Part shown: piece after piece, positions 24,305 through 32,463 of the stretch
How the letters are laid out: each line of letters starts with the position of its first letter
How positions within the stretch are numbered: position 1 is the stretch's first letter
Assembly (NCBI GenBank): GCA_030536145.1
Contig: JAUNQN010000033.1
Span: 1 to 33,825 of the forward strand
Direction of reading: 5' to 3'
Origin: Akkermansia sp.
Lineage (GTDB): Bacteria; Verrucomicrobiota; Verrucomicrobiia; Verrucomicrobiales; Akkermansiaceae
DNA: 33,825 bases
Notes under the pieces: generated by a model
The model's input: the letters and a program-made list of their open reading frames with translations, nothing else
The model's database searches: none
Told to the model about the DNA's origin: nothing
Program-made: the position numbers and the translations under genes

Positions 24305-24342
24305 AAGCCACCGAGCGCACGGCGCGTCCGGTGGCTTTTTTT
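24305..24342 (+). terminator. trxA terminator
   Basis: A 9-bp stem (24305-24313 with 24329-24337) with a GC-rich inner loop is followed by a run of seven T. It ends only 8 bases before the ATG of the next gene, so that gene needs read-through or a promoter I cannot identify. Confidence 0.85.
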
Positions 24343-24349
24343 CATACAA

Positions 24350-25546
24350 ATGAGAGTGCCCTGCCACATGGCCGTCCTGGCTTCCGCCCTGCTCCTTTCC
24401 CCTGCCACAGCCGCCGGGGAGAAGGGTTCCGCCGTCGTGCCCGTGGCGCAGGAGCCGCCGCAGGCGCAGTATTGCCTGAACGTGGTGTATTTTGTGGGGC
24501 AGGGGGCGGAACCCGTGCCCGGTTACCGGGAGCGGCTGGGGGCACTGCTGCGCTGGGTTCAGGCGTTCTATGCACAGGAAATGGAGCACAACGGGTTTGG
24601 CCACCGCACGTTCGGCCTGGCGGAGGAAGCGGGCGGCATGGTGGAGATACAGCTGCTGCGCGGGCGGAAGGCGCACAATGCATACGGCTGCGGGCCGGAT
24701 GCCGCGGAAACGGTGTGGGCAGAGGTGCAGGCGTACCAGGCCGCGCACCCGGAGAAGTGCCGCAGTGCCCATACGCTGGTGGTAATGCCCACGCTCACGG
24801 AGGGCGCGTTCAGCCACGCGCGGCCTGGCGGTGTGCCGTTCTGCGGGTACGGGCGTGGCTGTTTTGTGCTGGATTACGCGCAGTTTGACCTGCGCCATCT
24901 GGGGGAGCGGAGCGACGAGGGGCGCGCGCTCACCAAGTGGCTGGGCGGTCTGGCGCATGAGCTGGGCCATGCCATGAACCTGCCGCACAATGATGCCCCG
25001 GCAGGGGATTTCGACCGCCGCGGAACCCCGCTCATGGGTACGGGCAACTACACGCTGGGCACCACGCCCACATACCTGACCAAGGCATCCTGCAACCTGC
25101 TGGCCTGCTGCCAGCTGCTTGCCCCTGCCGGGGATGACACCGTGTACTACCCGGAGCATGCAGCTGCGCCGGAACTGGCGGATGTGCGCCTGCGGGTGCA
25201 GGGGGATACGCTGCATGTGGGCCTGCGCTGCCGCGGGGCGGCGTATGTGAACCTGTACGTGCAGGACCCGCCGTACGGCTGCAATGACGATTACGATGCC
25301 GTTTCCTACGATGCGCCCCTGGCGGAGGACCGCGACGGCTACCGCCGCGCGGAGGTGCAGGTGGACCTGGCGGATATCACCACCCTGCCGCATGTGGAGG
25401 AACGCTGCGGGGAAAGCGCGCTGGATATCGTCTGCGTGGCGCGCGACGGCCTGCACTACCGCACCCGCATCACCATACCCTGGCAGCAACTGCCGCCGGA
25501 CGGCGTGATTGCCCCCGGCCCTCTGCAGCTGCAGGAGGGATACTGA
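24350..25546 (+). CDS. secreted metzincin-like metalloprotease, copy 1
   Basis: This 398-residue protein starts with a signal peptide (cleavage near residue 22). It has a zinc site typical of metzincins: H203, E204, H207 and H213 in HELGHAMNLPH. A candidate Met-turn follows at M229 in TPLMGTGNY. Unlike the common HExxHxxGxxH form, the glycine position is asparagine. The C-terminal 150 residues look like a beta-rich domain. It is clearly homologous along its length to the next gene (shared LNVVYFVGQG, PGGVPF and PTYLTKA segments). The substrate is unknown; extracellular or periplasmic proteins or glycoproteins are reasonable guesses. The next gene starts 29 bases after its stop. No clear promoter is visible between the trxA terminator and this ATG. 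Confidence 0.8.
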   Translation: MRVPCHMAVLASALLLSPATAAGEKGSAVVPVAQEPPQAQYCLNVVYFVGQGAEPVPGYRERLGALLRWVQAFYAQEMEHNGFGHRTFGLAEEAGGMVEIQLLRGRKAHNAYGCGPDAAETVWAEVQAYQAAHPEKCRSAHTLVVMPTLTEGAFSHARPGGVPFCGYGRGCFVLDYAQFDLRHLGERSDEGRALTKWLGGLAHELGHAMNLPHNDAPAGDFDRRGTPLMGTGNYTLGTTPTYLTKASCNLLACCQLLAPAGDDTVYYPEHAAAPELADVRLRVQGDTLHVGLRCRGAAYVNLYVQDPPYGCNDDYDAVSYDAPLAEDRDGYRRAEVQVDLADITTLPHVEERCGESALDIVCVARDGLHYRTRITIPWQQLPPDGVIAPGPLQLQEGY

Positions 25547-25575
25547 CAACACCTTTTTCACCCAATCCAATTCAG

Positions 25576-26784
25576 ATGAAAAACAACAAGACATATATGA
25601 TAGCCGCGCTGGCCGCCATGCTGCTGCCTGCTGCGGCGGTGGAGATTCCCGCCCATTTCTCCGATGCCGCCAAGGCCAAGCTGGCGGACAGCATAGCGCT
25701 GGAACCCACGGAGCACAAGCTGAACGTGGTCTACTTTGTGGGCCAGGGGTATGAGCCCGTGGCGGATTACGAGCGCCGCATCAGCGAGCTGCTGGTCTAC
25801 CTGCAGCAGTTCTACGGCAAGGAGATGCAGCGCAACGGGCAGGGCGCCCGTTCTTTTGGCCTGAACATGCTGCCCAACGGCAACGTGGATATCCAGCTGG
25901 TGCGCGGCAAGCTGCCCCACACGGAATACAAGTACAGCGGCGGCCACGGCAAGGTGCGTGCCGAGGTGGACGAGTACTACAAGGCCCACCCGGAGAAGAA
26001 CTTCAGCCAGCACCTGTTTATCCTGACCCCCACCTTCCTGGATGACGAGTACAGCGATGCCAACCCCGGCGGCGTGCCGTTCTACGGCGTGGGCAAGAGC
26101 TGCTATGCGCTGGACTACGCGGATTTCGACCTGCGCTATCTGGGGGAAGACACGCCCAAGGGGCACCTGCTCACCAAGTGGTTCGGCGGTTTTGCCCATG
26201 AGCTGGGCCATGGCCTGAACCTGCCGCACAACAACGGCACCGTGGAGGAGACCAAGGCCCTGGGCACCCCGCTCATGGGAGCCGGCAACTACACCTTCGG
26301 CCTCAAGCCCACCTACCTGACCAAGGCAACCTGCCAAATCCTGGACCGCTCGGAAACCTTCGCCCCCGCCGGTGACAAGACGGCCTTCTACACCACGGAC
26401 GACCCCGTGAAGGTGGAGGAGCCCAAGCTGGTGCTGGGTGCGGACGGCGCGCTGGTGTATTCCTTCCGCGCCACGCCCAATTTCAAGCACGTGAACGCCT
26501 ACATCCAGGATGCCCCCTTTGCCGTGAACGAGGATTACGACAAGGTGTCCTTCACCAACGTGGAGCAGGATCCCGCCACGCCCGGCGTGTACAGCGTGCG
26601 CATACCCATGGCCTCCATCGCCAACCTGTCCGGTGTCAAGGATTCCAAGGGTGAGGGCGGCATAGACCTGGTGTTCGTGCAGCAGGACGGCACCCGCTAC
26701 TCCCACCGCGTCATCTTCAAGTGGGCGGATATCTCCGTCAAGGGTACCCCTTTCATTGAGGTGAAAGCCTTCAAGGGCTGCTGA
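25576..26784 (+). CDS. secreted metzincin-like metalloprotease, copy 2
   Basis: This 402-residue paralogue of the preceding gene has its own signal peptide (MKNNKTYMIAALAAMLLPAA, cleavage near 21). The zinc ligands are H208, E209, H212 and H218 in HELGHGLNLPH, again with Asn in place of the usual Gly, and a candidate Met-turn is M234 in TPLMGAGNY. The copies align without large gaps from about residue 45, but have diverged enough to suggest an old duplication and separate substrates. The spacing of 29 bases and the lack of a promoter between them suggest joint transcription. No Shine-Dalgarno is present. I cannot assign a named family beyond metzincin-like. Confidence 0.82.
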   Translation: MKNNKTYMIAALAAMLLPAAAVEIPAHFSDAAKAKLADSIALEPTEHKLNVVYFVGQGYEPVADYERRISELLVYLQQFYGKEMQRNGQGARSFGLNMLPNGNVDIQLVRGKLPHTEYKYSGGHGKVRAEVDEYYKAHPEKNFSQHLFILTPTFLDDEYSDANPGGVPFYGVGKSCYALDYADFDLRYLGEDTPKGHLLTKWFGGFAHELGHGLNLPHNNGTVEETKALGTPLMGAGNYTFGLKPTYLTKATCQILDRSETFAPAGDKTAFYTTDDPVKVEEPKLVLGADGALVYSFRATPNFKHVNAYIQDAPFAVNEDYDKVSFTNVEQDPATPGVYSVRIPMASIANLSGVKDSKGEGGIDLVFVQQDGTRYSHRVIFKWADISVKGTPFIEVKAFKGC

Positions 26785-26806
26785 ACCCTGCCGCAAAGGC
26801 AAAGCA

Positions 26807-26840
26807 AGCGCCCCGCCCGGGATTCCCGCGGCGGGGCGCT
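26807..26840. terminator. terminator between convergent genes
   Basis: A perfect 11-bp stem (26807-26817 with 26830-26840) with an extra 4-bp inner stem lies between convergent genes ending at 26784 and 26863. The T tracts are weak on both sides, but the position supports shared use. Confidence 0.65.
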
Positions 26841-26862
26841 CCGTTATCCGGCGGTACCGCGC

Positions 26863-27909
26863 TCAGGCGCGCGGCGCGGGCTGCTGCTGGGTGATGCAGT
26901 GGATGGCGCCGCCCTCTATCACCAGGCGGCGGGCATCGATGCCGATGACCTGCTTTCCGGGGAAGCACTCCCGCAGGATGCCCAGGGCGCGGTCGTCGTT
27001 CTTCTCCTGCATGAACACGGGCACGATGACGGCGCCGTTGCAAATCAGGAAATTGGCATAGCTGGCGGGCAGCTGTTCCAGGCGCCAGTCCTTGGCCACC
27101 AGCGGGTCCGGCATGGGCAGGGGTACTATCTCCACCCGGTGGCCGGAGGGCGTGCGCAGGTCCTGCAGACGCTCGTTGTTCTCCGCCAGGTTGCGGTAGT
27201 GAGGGGAGTGCGGATCCGGCTCCACGATGGATACCGCTGCCTCCGCGTTCACAAAGCGCACCATGTCGTCGATATGGCCGTCCGTGTCGTCGCCCTCTAT
27301 GCCGCAGCCCAGCCAGAACACCTGCCTGGTGCCCAGCATGCGGTGCAGCTCCGCCTCCACGTCCGCCTTGGTGAGCTGCGGGTTGCGGTTGGGGTTCAGC
27401 AGCACGGCCTCCGTGGTGAGCAGCAGGCCCTCCCCGTTGCCCTCTATGGCGCCGCCCTCCAGTATCATGCTGCTGCACAGGCGGGGCAGGGAGAGCGTGT
27501 CCGCTATGCAGGCGGGAATGGCGTTGTCCAGGTCCCAAGGGGCAAACTTGCCGCCCCAGGCGTTGAACTGCCAGTCTGCCACCTGCATGCCGCCGTCCTC
27601 CCGCTGCACAAAGATGGGGCCGTGGTCACGGCACCATACGTCGTTGGTGGGGTGGTCGTACAGGCGGAAATCCTGCACGCCGCGCCCGGTCAGCAGGGCG
27701 TTGATGCTCCCGTGCAGCGCGGCGGCGGCGTTGATGCGCACTTGGGCGTGCGGCGAGATGGCGGCCGCCAGGTCCGCATAGCGGTCCAGCAGCTCGTTCA
27801 GCCCGCCCTGCCACAGGTCCCGGCGGTGCGGCCATGATATCCATACGGCGTCCTGGGCCTCCCATTCGGCAGGCCAGCGCAACTTCTCTCCTTGGATGGC
27901 GTTGTTCAT
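26863..27909 (-). CDS. aguA: agmatine deiminase (peptidyl-arginine deiminase family)
   Basis: Agmatine deiminase converts agmatine to N-carbamoylputrescine and ammonia, on the way to putrescine. The 348-residue protein has the family's catalytic features: NDVWCRDHGPIFV near 89-101, EGGAIEGNG near 151-159, H212 in TDGHIDD, and the nucleophile C338 in GGAIHCITQQQ. No signal peptide or extra domain is present, which argues against a secreted peptidyl-arginine deiminase. The ATG at 27909 is preferred over an upstream one inside the previous gene, because it begins at the usual family start and leaves a 13-base gap. It forms an operon with the Minf_1886-type gene. No Shine-Dalgarno is seen. Confidence 0.85.
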   Translation of the reverse strand: MNNAIQGEKLRWPAEWEAQDAVWISWPHRRDLWQGGLNELLDRYADLAAAISPHAQVRINAAAALHGSINALLTGRGVQDFRLYDHPTNDVWCRDHGPIFVQREDGGMQVADWQFNAWGGKFAPWDLDNAIPACIADTLSLPRLCSSMILEGGAIEGNGEGLLLTTEAVLLNPNRNPQLTKADVEAELHRMLGTRQVFWLGCGIEGDDTDGHIDDMVRFVNAEAAVSIVEPDPHSPHYRNLAENNERLQDLRTPSGHRVEIVPLPMPDPLVAKDWRLEQLPASYANFLICNGAVIVPVFMQEKNDDRALGILRECFPGKQVIGIDARRLVIEGGAIHCITQQQPAPRA

Positions 27910-27922
27910 AAAATGGTGGTGT

Positions 27923-28315
27923 TCAGGGCTCTTCGGGGAAGGATTCCGGCAGGTAGGGGGCATCCAGCAGCTCCGCCAGGGGGGGCAGGTTGTTGAACTG
28001 CTCCTGGCGGTCGCTCTCCTGCTTGCCGAACACGCCCACGCGGATCAGGTTGTAGACGAGGCAGCCCACGTCCTCGGAGGAGCCGACGCCCCAGTGCTCC
28101 ATGACGGCGGCGGCCATGGGGCCGAACTCCTCCAGCGCGCAGGCGCAGAAGCCGTAGTAGAGCTCCTCTGCGCTCAGGTGGGGGGATTCGCTGGTCTTGT
28201 GGTACTTCTCCGCAGCGAAATCCAGCGCCTGGCGCATGAACGGGTAGGCATCCGGCGCGTACGACTTGTCACGGCGCATGATTTCCTCCAAGGCATCTTC
28301 AAAGCTGAAAGGCAT
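27923..28315 (-). CDS. Minf_1886 family protein (TIGR04138-like)
   Basis: The 130-residue acidic protein matches my memory of a family of unknown function restricted mostly to Verrucomicrobia and Planctomycetes. Typical features are the opening FEDALEEIMRRDKSYAPDAY, the HLSAEELYYGFCACALEEFG centre and GCLVYNLIRVGVF near 84-96. It is soluble, with no signal peptide. It is the first gene of an operon with agmatine deiminase, which hints at but does not prove a shared context. The ATG at 28315 lies 6 bases after a promoter. Confidence 0.8.
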   Translation of the reverse strand: MPFSFEDALEEIMRRDKSYAPDAYPFMRQALDFAAEKYHKTSESPHLSAEELYYGFCACALEEFGPMAAAVMEHWGVGSSEDVGCLVYNLIRVGVFGKQESDRQEQFNNLPPLAELLDAPYLPESFPEEP

Positions 28316-28321
28316 GCGCGC

Positions 28322-28350
28322 ATGCTACCATGAAAGCGCCCGTTTGGCAA
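28322..28350 (-). promoter_or_regulatory. promoter 6 bases from the ATG at 28315
   Basis: TTGCCA (28350-28345), 17 bases, TAGCAT (28327-28322), then GCGCGC and ATG. This predicts a leaderless mRNA for the Minf_1886/aguA operon. Confidence 0.65.
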
Positions 28351-28503
28351 TCCAATCCGCGCGCGCGGTCAAAAAAGGATGGGCGCAACACCTTTCCGCA
28401 GGGGGACAGGATGCGCCCGTTCCCCTTGCTCATTGCCCGCCATCCGCCTAACGGTTAGCCTGAGCGGTGATGAAAACGCCATTTGCTGCCATGCCGTCAC
28501 GGG

Positions 28504-28510
28504 AAGGAGG
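28504..28510 (+). promoter_or_regulatory. strong Shine-Dalgarno before the HTH frame
   Basis: AAGGAGG, complementary to the core of the usual bacterial 16S 3' end, sits 9 bases before the ATG at 28520. I found no comparable site before any other gene here. It fixes the start of the HTH frame and suggests that this gene is translated differently from its neighbours. Confidence 0.75.
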
Positions 28511-28519
28511 CCCCCGCCC

Positions 28520-29188
28520 ATGATACCCCGTGCCAACCAGTTGCCCCCGCGCACCCGCCGCGGCCTGGGCGGAACCCGCCTGTTTGACATGCCCGGTGTC
28601 ATCTACCCGGAGGAGGTGCTGCGCGCACTCCCCGGCACGGACCCGCGCACCGGCAAGCCGTACAGGAAAGTGCCCGCCCACGCCATGACCACGCGGGAGG
28701 CCGCCGATCTCCTGGGCATCACCCCGTCCGCCGCGCGTGCCCTGCTGCACCGCAAGAAGGTGCGCCATTACAAGGTGCTGGCCAAGCCGCTCTCCCTGCA
28801 AGTGTGCTGGAGCCGCAAGGCCGTGGCACGCCTGCAGCAGAAGCGCAGCGTGCCGGAGGACGGACCGCCCTGCGGCATGGTGGATGCCGCAGAGGCCGTG
28901 CGTATCCTCTCCTGCGGCCGCACCACCCTGGGGCGGCATGTGCACCGCGGCCGCGTGCGCGTGAAAAAGTGCCGCAAGAAGACCCCGATGGGCCCCAGGG
29001 AGGTGTGCTTCTACAGCCGGGACGACCTGCTGAAGCTGCGGGAATACCTGCAGTACTGCCACAGGCAGGAGGAGGAAAGGCGCCAAAAGGCCGCAATTCA
29101 GGTGCCGCCCCGCGCCTTTTTCCTTGCCAAACCCCTGCAGGGGGGCTACAATACCCCCGTACGGAACTCAACAAGTACACAGCTTATT
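28520..29188 (+). CDS. two-HTH DNA-binding domain frame, open into the next gene
   Basis: The frame encodes 223 residues before the start of the nucleotidyltransferase and has no stop codon, so a long product would run on to 30097 (525 residues in all). Two excisionase/MerR-like helix-turn-helix segments are visible: MTTREAADLLGITPSAARALL near 56-76 and VDAAEAVRILSCGRTTLGRHV near 121-141. Each is followed by a short wing-like stretch. Residues about 195-223 are the translation of promoter and leader sequence and look non-coding. Either the original stop was lost, or a long HTH-enzyme protein is made along with a short enzyme. The ATG at 28520 has the window's best Shine-Dalgarno. Its DNA target is unknown. 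Confidence 0.6.
29124..29152 (+). promoter_or_regulatory. internal promoter for the nucleotidyltransferase
   Basis: TTGCCA (29124-29129), 17 bases, then TACAAT (29147-29152), 36 bases before the ATG at 29189. It lies inside the open HTH frame and would make a separate mRNA for the sugar genes. Confidence 0.7.
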
Positions 29189-30097
29189 ATGAAACCTACA
29201 CTCCTTGTTCTTGCAGCAGGCATGGGCAGCCGCTACGGTGGCCTCAAGCAGCTTGACCCCATGGGCCCCAACGGTGAAGTTATCCTTGACTACTCCGTGT
29301 ATGATGCCATCCGCGCCGGTTTCGGCAAGGTGGTCTTCATCATCCGCAAAGATTTCGAAGAGGCCTTCAAGTCCCAGGTCGGCGCACGCTTTGCCGGCAA
29401 GATTGAAGTGGACTATGCTTTCCAGTGCCTGGACGACCTGCCCGAGGGGTACAGCGTGCCTGAGGGCCGCGTGAAGCCCTGGGGTACCGCCCACGCCCTG
29501 CTGGCCGCCCGCAACGTGGTGAAAGAGCCGTTTGGCGTGGTGAATGCCGACGACTTCTACGGTGCCGACGCCTTTGCCAAGGCTGCCGAATTCCTGACCG
29601 CCGCCCCCGCAGAGGATGGCAAGGAGCACTACGGCATGATCGGCTACCCGCTGAAGAACACCCTGTCCGACCACGGCGACGTGAACCGCGGTATCTGCGG
29701 TATCAAGGACGGCTACCTGGACAGCGTGGAGGAGTACACCAAGATTATGCGCGAGGAGGACGGCGTGTGCCGCGGCGACAGCCTGAGCGGCGAGCGCAAG
29801 CCCGTGGACCCGGAGGAGCTCGTCTCCATGAACTTCTGGGTGTTCCCCGCTTCCTTCATCAGCCAGATCCAGACCCACTTCACCTCCTTCATGGCCGCCC
29901 ACGGCACGGAGCTGAAGAGCGAGTGCTACATCCCCACCGTGGTTGACGAGCTGATCCACAACGGCAAGGCCGATTGCAGCGTCATCAAGACCACCGCCAA
30001 TTGGCTCGGCGTGACCTACCCCAGCGACAAGCCCGCCGTGGTGGAGAGCATCGCCAAGCTGGTGGAGGACGGCGTGTACCCCGCCAAGCTCGGTTAA
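29189..30097 (+). CDS. NTP-transferase family sugar-1-phosphate nucleotidyltransferase
   Basis: These enzymes activate a sugar 1-phosphate with a nucleoside triphosphate to give an NDP-sugar. The 302-residue protein starts MKPTLLVLAAGMGSRYGGLKQ, where the AAGMGSRYGG loop binds nucleotide and the following lysine is catalytic in the family. A metal-binding VVNADDFYG is near 115-123. The kinase 22 bases downstream makes hexosamine 1-phosphates, so this is probably the uridylyltransferase for GlcNAc-1-P or GalNAc-1-P. The ATG at 29189 gives the canonical family start, although the frame stays open upstream for 223 further codons. No Shine-Dalgarno precedes it. Confidence 0.85.
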   Translation: MKPTLLVLAAGMGSRYGGLKQLDPMGPNGEVILDYSVYDAIRAGFGKVVFIIRKDFEEAFKSQVGARFAGKIEVDYAFQCLDDLPEGYSVPEGRVKPWGTAHALLAARNVVKEPFGVVNADDFYGADAFAKAAEFLTAAPAEDGKEHYGMIGYPLKNTLSDHGDVNRGICGIKDGYLDSVEEYTKIMREEDGVCRGDSLSGERKPVDPEELVSMNFWVFPASFISQIQTHFTSFMAAHGTELKSECYIPTVVDELIHNGKADCSVIKTTANWLGVTYPSDKPAVVESIAKLVEDGVYPAKLG

Positions 30098-30119
30098 CCC
30101 CTTTCAAGCACATCCCCGT

Positions 30120-31211
30120 ATGTACGATTTGAAAGCCATCGCCTCCATGTTCGACCTGCGGTCGGACTACGTGTGCGGCTATTCCTACGGCTCCGGCCAC
30201 ATCAACGATACCTTCCGTATCGAGTGCGACCAGGCCGGCCTGCGTGTCAGCTTCATCCTGCAGCGCGTGAACAGCAACGTGTTCCGCCAGCCCATACCGC
30301 TGATGGAGAACGTGAAGCGTGTGACGGACGAGGCCCTGCGCGTGCTGCTGGAGGAGGGCTGCAAGGAGGCCTACCGCCGCACCCTCACCCTCATCCCCGC
30401 CAAGGACGGCAAGCCCTACGCCCAGGATGCAGAGGGCAACGTGTGGCGCGTGTATCCCTTCATTGAGCGCGCCCGCACGTACGACATGATTGAGAACCCC
30501 GGCCAGTGCGTGGAAGTGGCCCGTGCCTTCGGCAACTTCCAGAAACTGGGCGCCAACCTGCCCGGCGAGCCGCTGTTCGAGACTATCCCGGACTTCCACA
30601 ACACCACCAAGCGCTTCCAGAACTTCCAGAACGCCGTGGCCGCCGACCCCCTGGGCCGCGCCGCCTCCGTGCAGAAGGAAATCGACTGGTACCTCTCCCG
30701 CGAGTCCGACTGCCACAAGGTGGTGAACTACCTGGCCGGCGGAGAGCTGCCCCTGCGCGTGACCCACAACGACACCAAGCTCAACAACGTGATGCTGGAT
30801 GACGTGACGGGTGAGGGTATCTGCGTGATTGACCTGGACACCACCATGCCCGGTTCCTCCCTGTACGACTTCGGCGACATGATCCGCACCTCCACCTCCC
30901 CCGCTGCGGAGGACGAGAAGGACACCTCCCTGGTGACCATGCGCATGGAGTACTTCGAGGCCCTGGCCAAGGGCTACTGCGAGGCTGCCACCTTCCTCAC
31001 CCCGCTGGAGAAGGAGCTGCTGCCGTTCTCCGGCAAGCTGCTGACCATGGAGTGCGGTATGCGCTTCCTCACGGACTACCTGGAGGGCGACACCTACTTC
31101 AAGATCAAGCGCCCGGAGCACAACCTGGACCGCACCCGCACCCAGATGGCCCTCGTCGAATCCATCGAGAAGCAGATGGACGAGATGATGAAGGTTGTGG
31201 CCAAGTACTAA
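30120..31211 (+). CDS. nahK: N-acetylhexosamine 1-kinase (APH-fold)
   Basis: NahK phosphorylates the anomeric position of GlcNAc and GalNAc with ATP, feeding mucin- and milk-glycan sugars into metabolism. The 363-residue protein matches the bifidobacterial enzyme closely as I recall it. Shared points are YGSGHINDTF near 23-32, LRVTHNDTKLNN at 212-223 with the catalytic D218, the metal-binding VIDLDTTMPGS at 236-246, and the C-terminal LLTMECGMRFLTDYLEGD and PEHNLDRTRTQ. It lies 22 bases after the nucleotidyltransferase without a promoter or Shine-Dalgarno, so the two genes form an operon. A terminator follows. Confidence 0.88.
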   Translation: MYDLKAIASMFDLRSDYVCGYSYGSGHINDTFRIECDQAGLRVSFILQRVNSNVFRQPIPLMENVKRVTDEALRVLLEEGCKEAYRRTLTLIPAKDGKPYAQDAEGNVWRVYPFIERARTYDMIENPGQCVEVARAFGNFQKLGANLPGEPLFETIPDFHNTTKRFQNFQNAVAADPLGRAASVQKEIDWYLSRESDCHKVVNYLAGGELPLRVTHNDTKLNNVMLDDVTGEGICVIDLDTTMPGSSLYDFGDMIRTSTSPAAEDEKDTSLVTMRMEYFEALAKGYCEAATFLTPLEKELLPFSGKLLTMECGMRFLTDYLEGDTYFKIKRPEHNLDRTRTQMALVESIEKQMDEMMKVVAKY

Positions 31212-31231
31212 GGCTTGCACAGATTGCATGC

Positions 31232-31265
31232 AAAGGGGGCTTTCCGCAAGGAAAGCCCCCTTTTT
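31232..31265. terminator. terminator after nahK
   Basis: A stem of at least 11 bp (31235-31245 with 31250-31260, extendable at its base) closes a GCAA tetraloop and is followed by five T. It lies between convergent genes and may serve both. Confidence 0.85.
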
Positions 31266-31289
31266 GCGCGTTTGCGCGGCGGGTTGCCC

Positions 31290-32381
31290 TTAGTCCCCGT
31301 CGTTGATGGCGTCAATCATCTGGCGCAGGCGGGCAAAGTTGCGGCGGGCAAAGGAGAAGGAGATGCGGGGCAGGGGAGCCAGCACAGGCTGGGGGTCGTT
31401 CCCGTCGTTTTCCATCTGCTGCAGGTCCGGGGCGGCGATGATGTCCTGGAAATCATGCTGCAGCCACTCCATGGAATCCCCTGTGAGCGGCCTGTTCATG
31501 CGGATAACCACCTGGTCCCCCTGGAAGTAGTAGGAGTGGAAGCGGCTGTAGAAGCGGGCAATGTGCTGGTAGGCGGCCTCTGCGCTCTTGCAGGGGTAGA
31601 GCAGGAACATGTCCTCCTTGGAGATGAGTCCGGCCTCCAGCAGCTCCTTGAACACAAAGTTGTACCAGCGTTTCCAGAAGGTTTCCTCCGGCGTATCCAG
31701 CAGGATGATGGGGAAGATGGTGGCCTTTCCGGTCTGGATGAGCGTGATGCTCTCGTAAATCTCATCCATGGTGCCGAAACCGCCGGGCAGGGCCACCAGG
31801 GCATCGCTCTGCTTGATGAGGTTCAGCTTGCGGGTGAAGAAGTAGTGGAAATTCATCAGGTGGTCGCTCCCGGCAATGGCGGGGTTGGGCGCCTGCTCAA
31901 AGGGCAGGGTGATGTTCAGGCCGAAGGAGCGTTCCCCGGTGGCACCCTCGTTGCAGGCCTGCATGATACCGGGGCCGCCGCCGGTGATGACCATGAATCC
32001 GTTGTCGGCGCAGAGCTTGGCAAAGTCGGATGCCAGCTTGTAGATGGGGTCGTCCGGCCGGATGCGCGCGGAGCCGAAACAGGTGACCTTGCGGGTGTTG
32101 GCGTAGGGCATGAACATCTTTTCCGCGGCAAAGAGCTCGTCCAGCGTGCTGTTCATGATTTCCAGGTCATGGCTCTCCAGCCCGCTCTGGGCGGCGTTCA
32201 TCACCGTGGCCAGCAGCTGCAGCACGGTGTCCGGGTCCTTGTCTCCGCAGAATCGGCGGGATAGGTCGTACAGGTTGGCATCTAGGATGGCATTGCCGGT
32301 TTTCACCGGGATTTCCAGGTTGCTGTGCAGCTCGGCTCGGCTGTTGATGTCCCTTGCGGCAAGGATAGGTGTCTGGCTCAT
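31290..32381 (-). CDS. LOG family protein (TIGR00730-like)
   Basis: LOG-family proteins have a Rossmann fold; characterised members cleave ribose-5-phosphate from nucleoside monophosphates. The 363-residue protein has both family motifs: GGGPGIM at 134-140 and PGGFGTMDE at 199-207, with an early FGSAR at 102-106. Extra segments of about 95 residues at the N-terminus and 130 at the C-terminus make it longer than the plant-type enzyme and resemble the long bacterial group. The ATG at 32381 is preferred to a GTG five codons upstream, which lies next to the -10 box. The exact substrate cannot be told. Confidence 0.85.
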   Translation of the reverse strand: MSQTPILAARDINSRAELHSNLEIPVKTGNAILDANLYDLSRRFCGDKDPDTVLQLLATVMNAAQSGLESHDLEIMNSTLDELFAAEKMFMPYANTRKVTCFGSARIRPDDPIYKLASDFAKLCADNGFMVITGGGPGIMQACNEGATGERSFGLNITLPFEQAPNPAIAGSDHLMNFHYFFTRKLNLIKQSDALVALPGGFGTMDEIYESITLIQTGKATIFPIILLDTPEETFWKRWYNFVFKELLEAGLISKEDMFLLYPCKSAEAAYQHIARFYSRFHSYYFQGDQVVIRMNRPLTGDSMEWLQHDFQDIIAAPDLQQMENDGNDPQPVLAPLPRISFSFARRNFARLRQMIDAINDGD

Positions 32382-32387
32382 GTATAC

Positions 32388-32416
32388 ACTATGCACCCGC
32401 AGCCGCCCTTTGTCAC
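32388..32416 (-). promoter_or_regulatory. promoter of the LOG family gene
   Basis: GTGACA (32416-32411), 17 bases, CATAGT (32393-32388), then 6 bases to the ATG. The -35 box directly follows the T tract of the upstream gene's terminator. Confidence 0.6.
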
Positions 32417-32417
32417 G

Positions 32418-32458
32418 AAAAAAAAGCCCGCAGCGCGCAAGAAATGCGCGCCGCGGGC
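32418..32458 (-). terminator. terminator of the ATPase gene
   Basis: A 14-bp stem with one mismatch (32426-32439 with 32445-32458) is followed on the minus strand by eight T. It lies 5 bases after the ATPase stop. Confidence 0.85.
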
Positions 32459-32463
32459 GGCAA

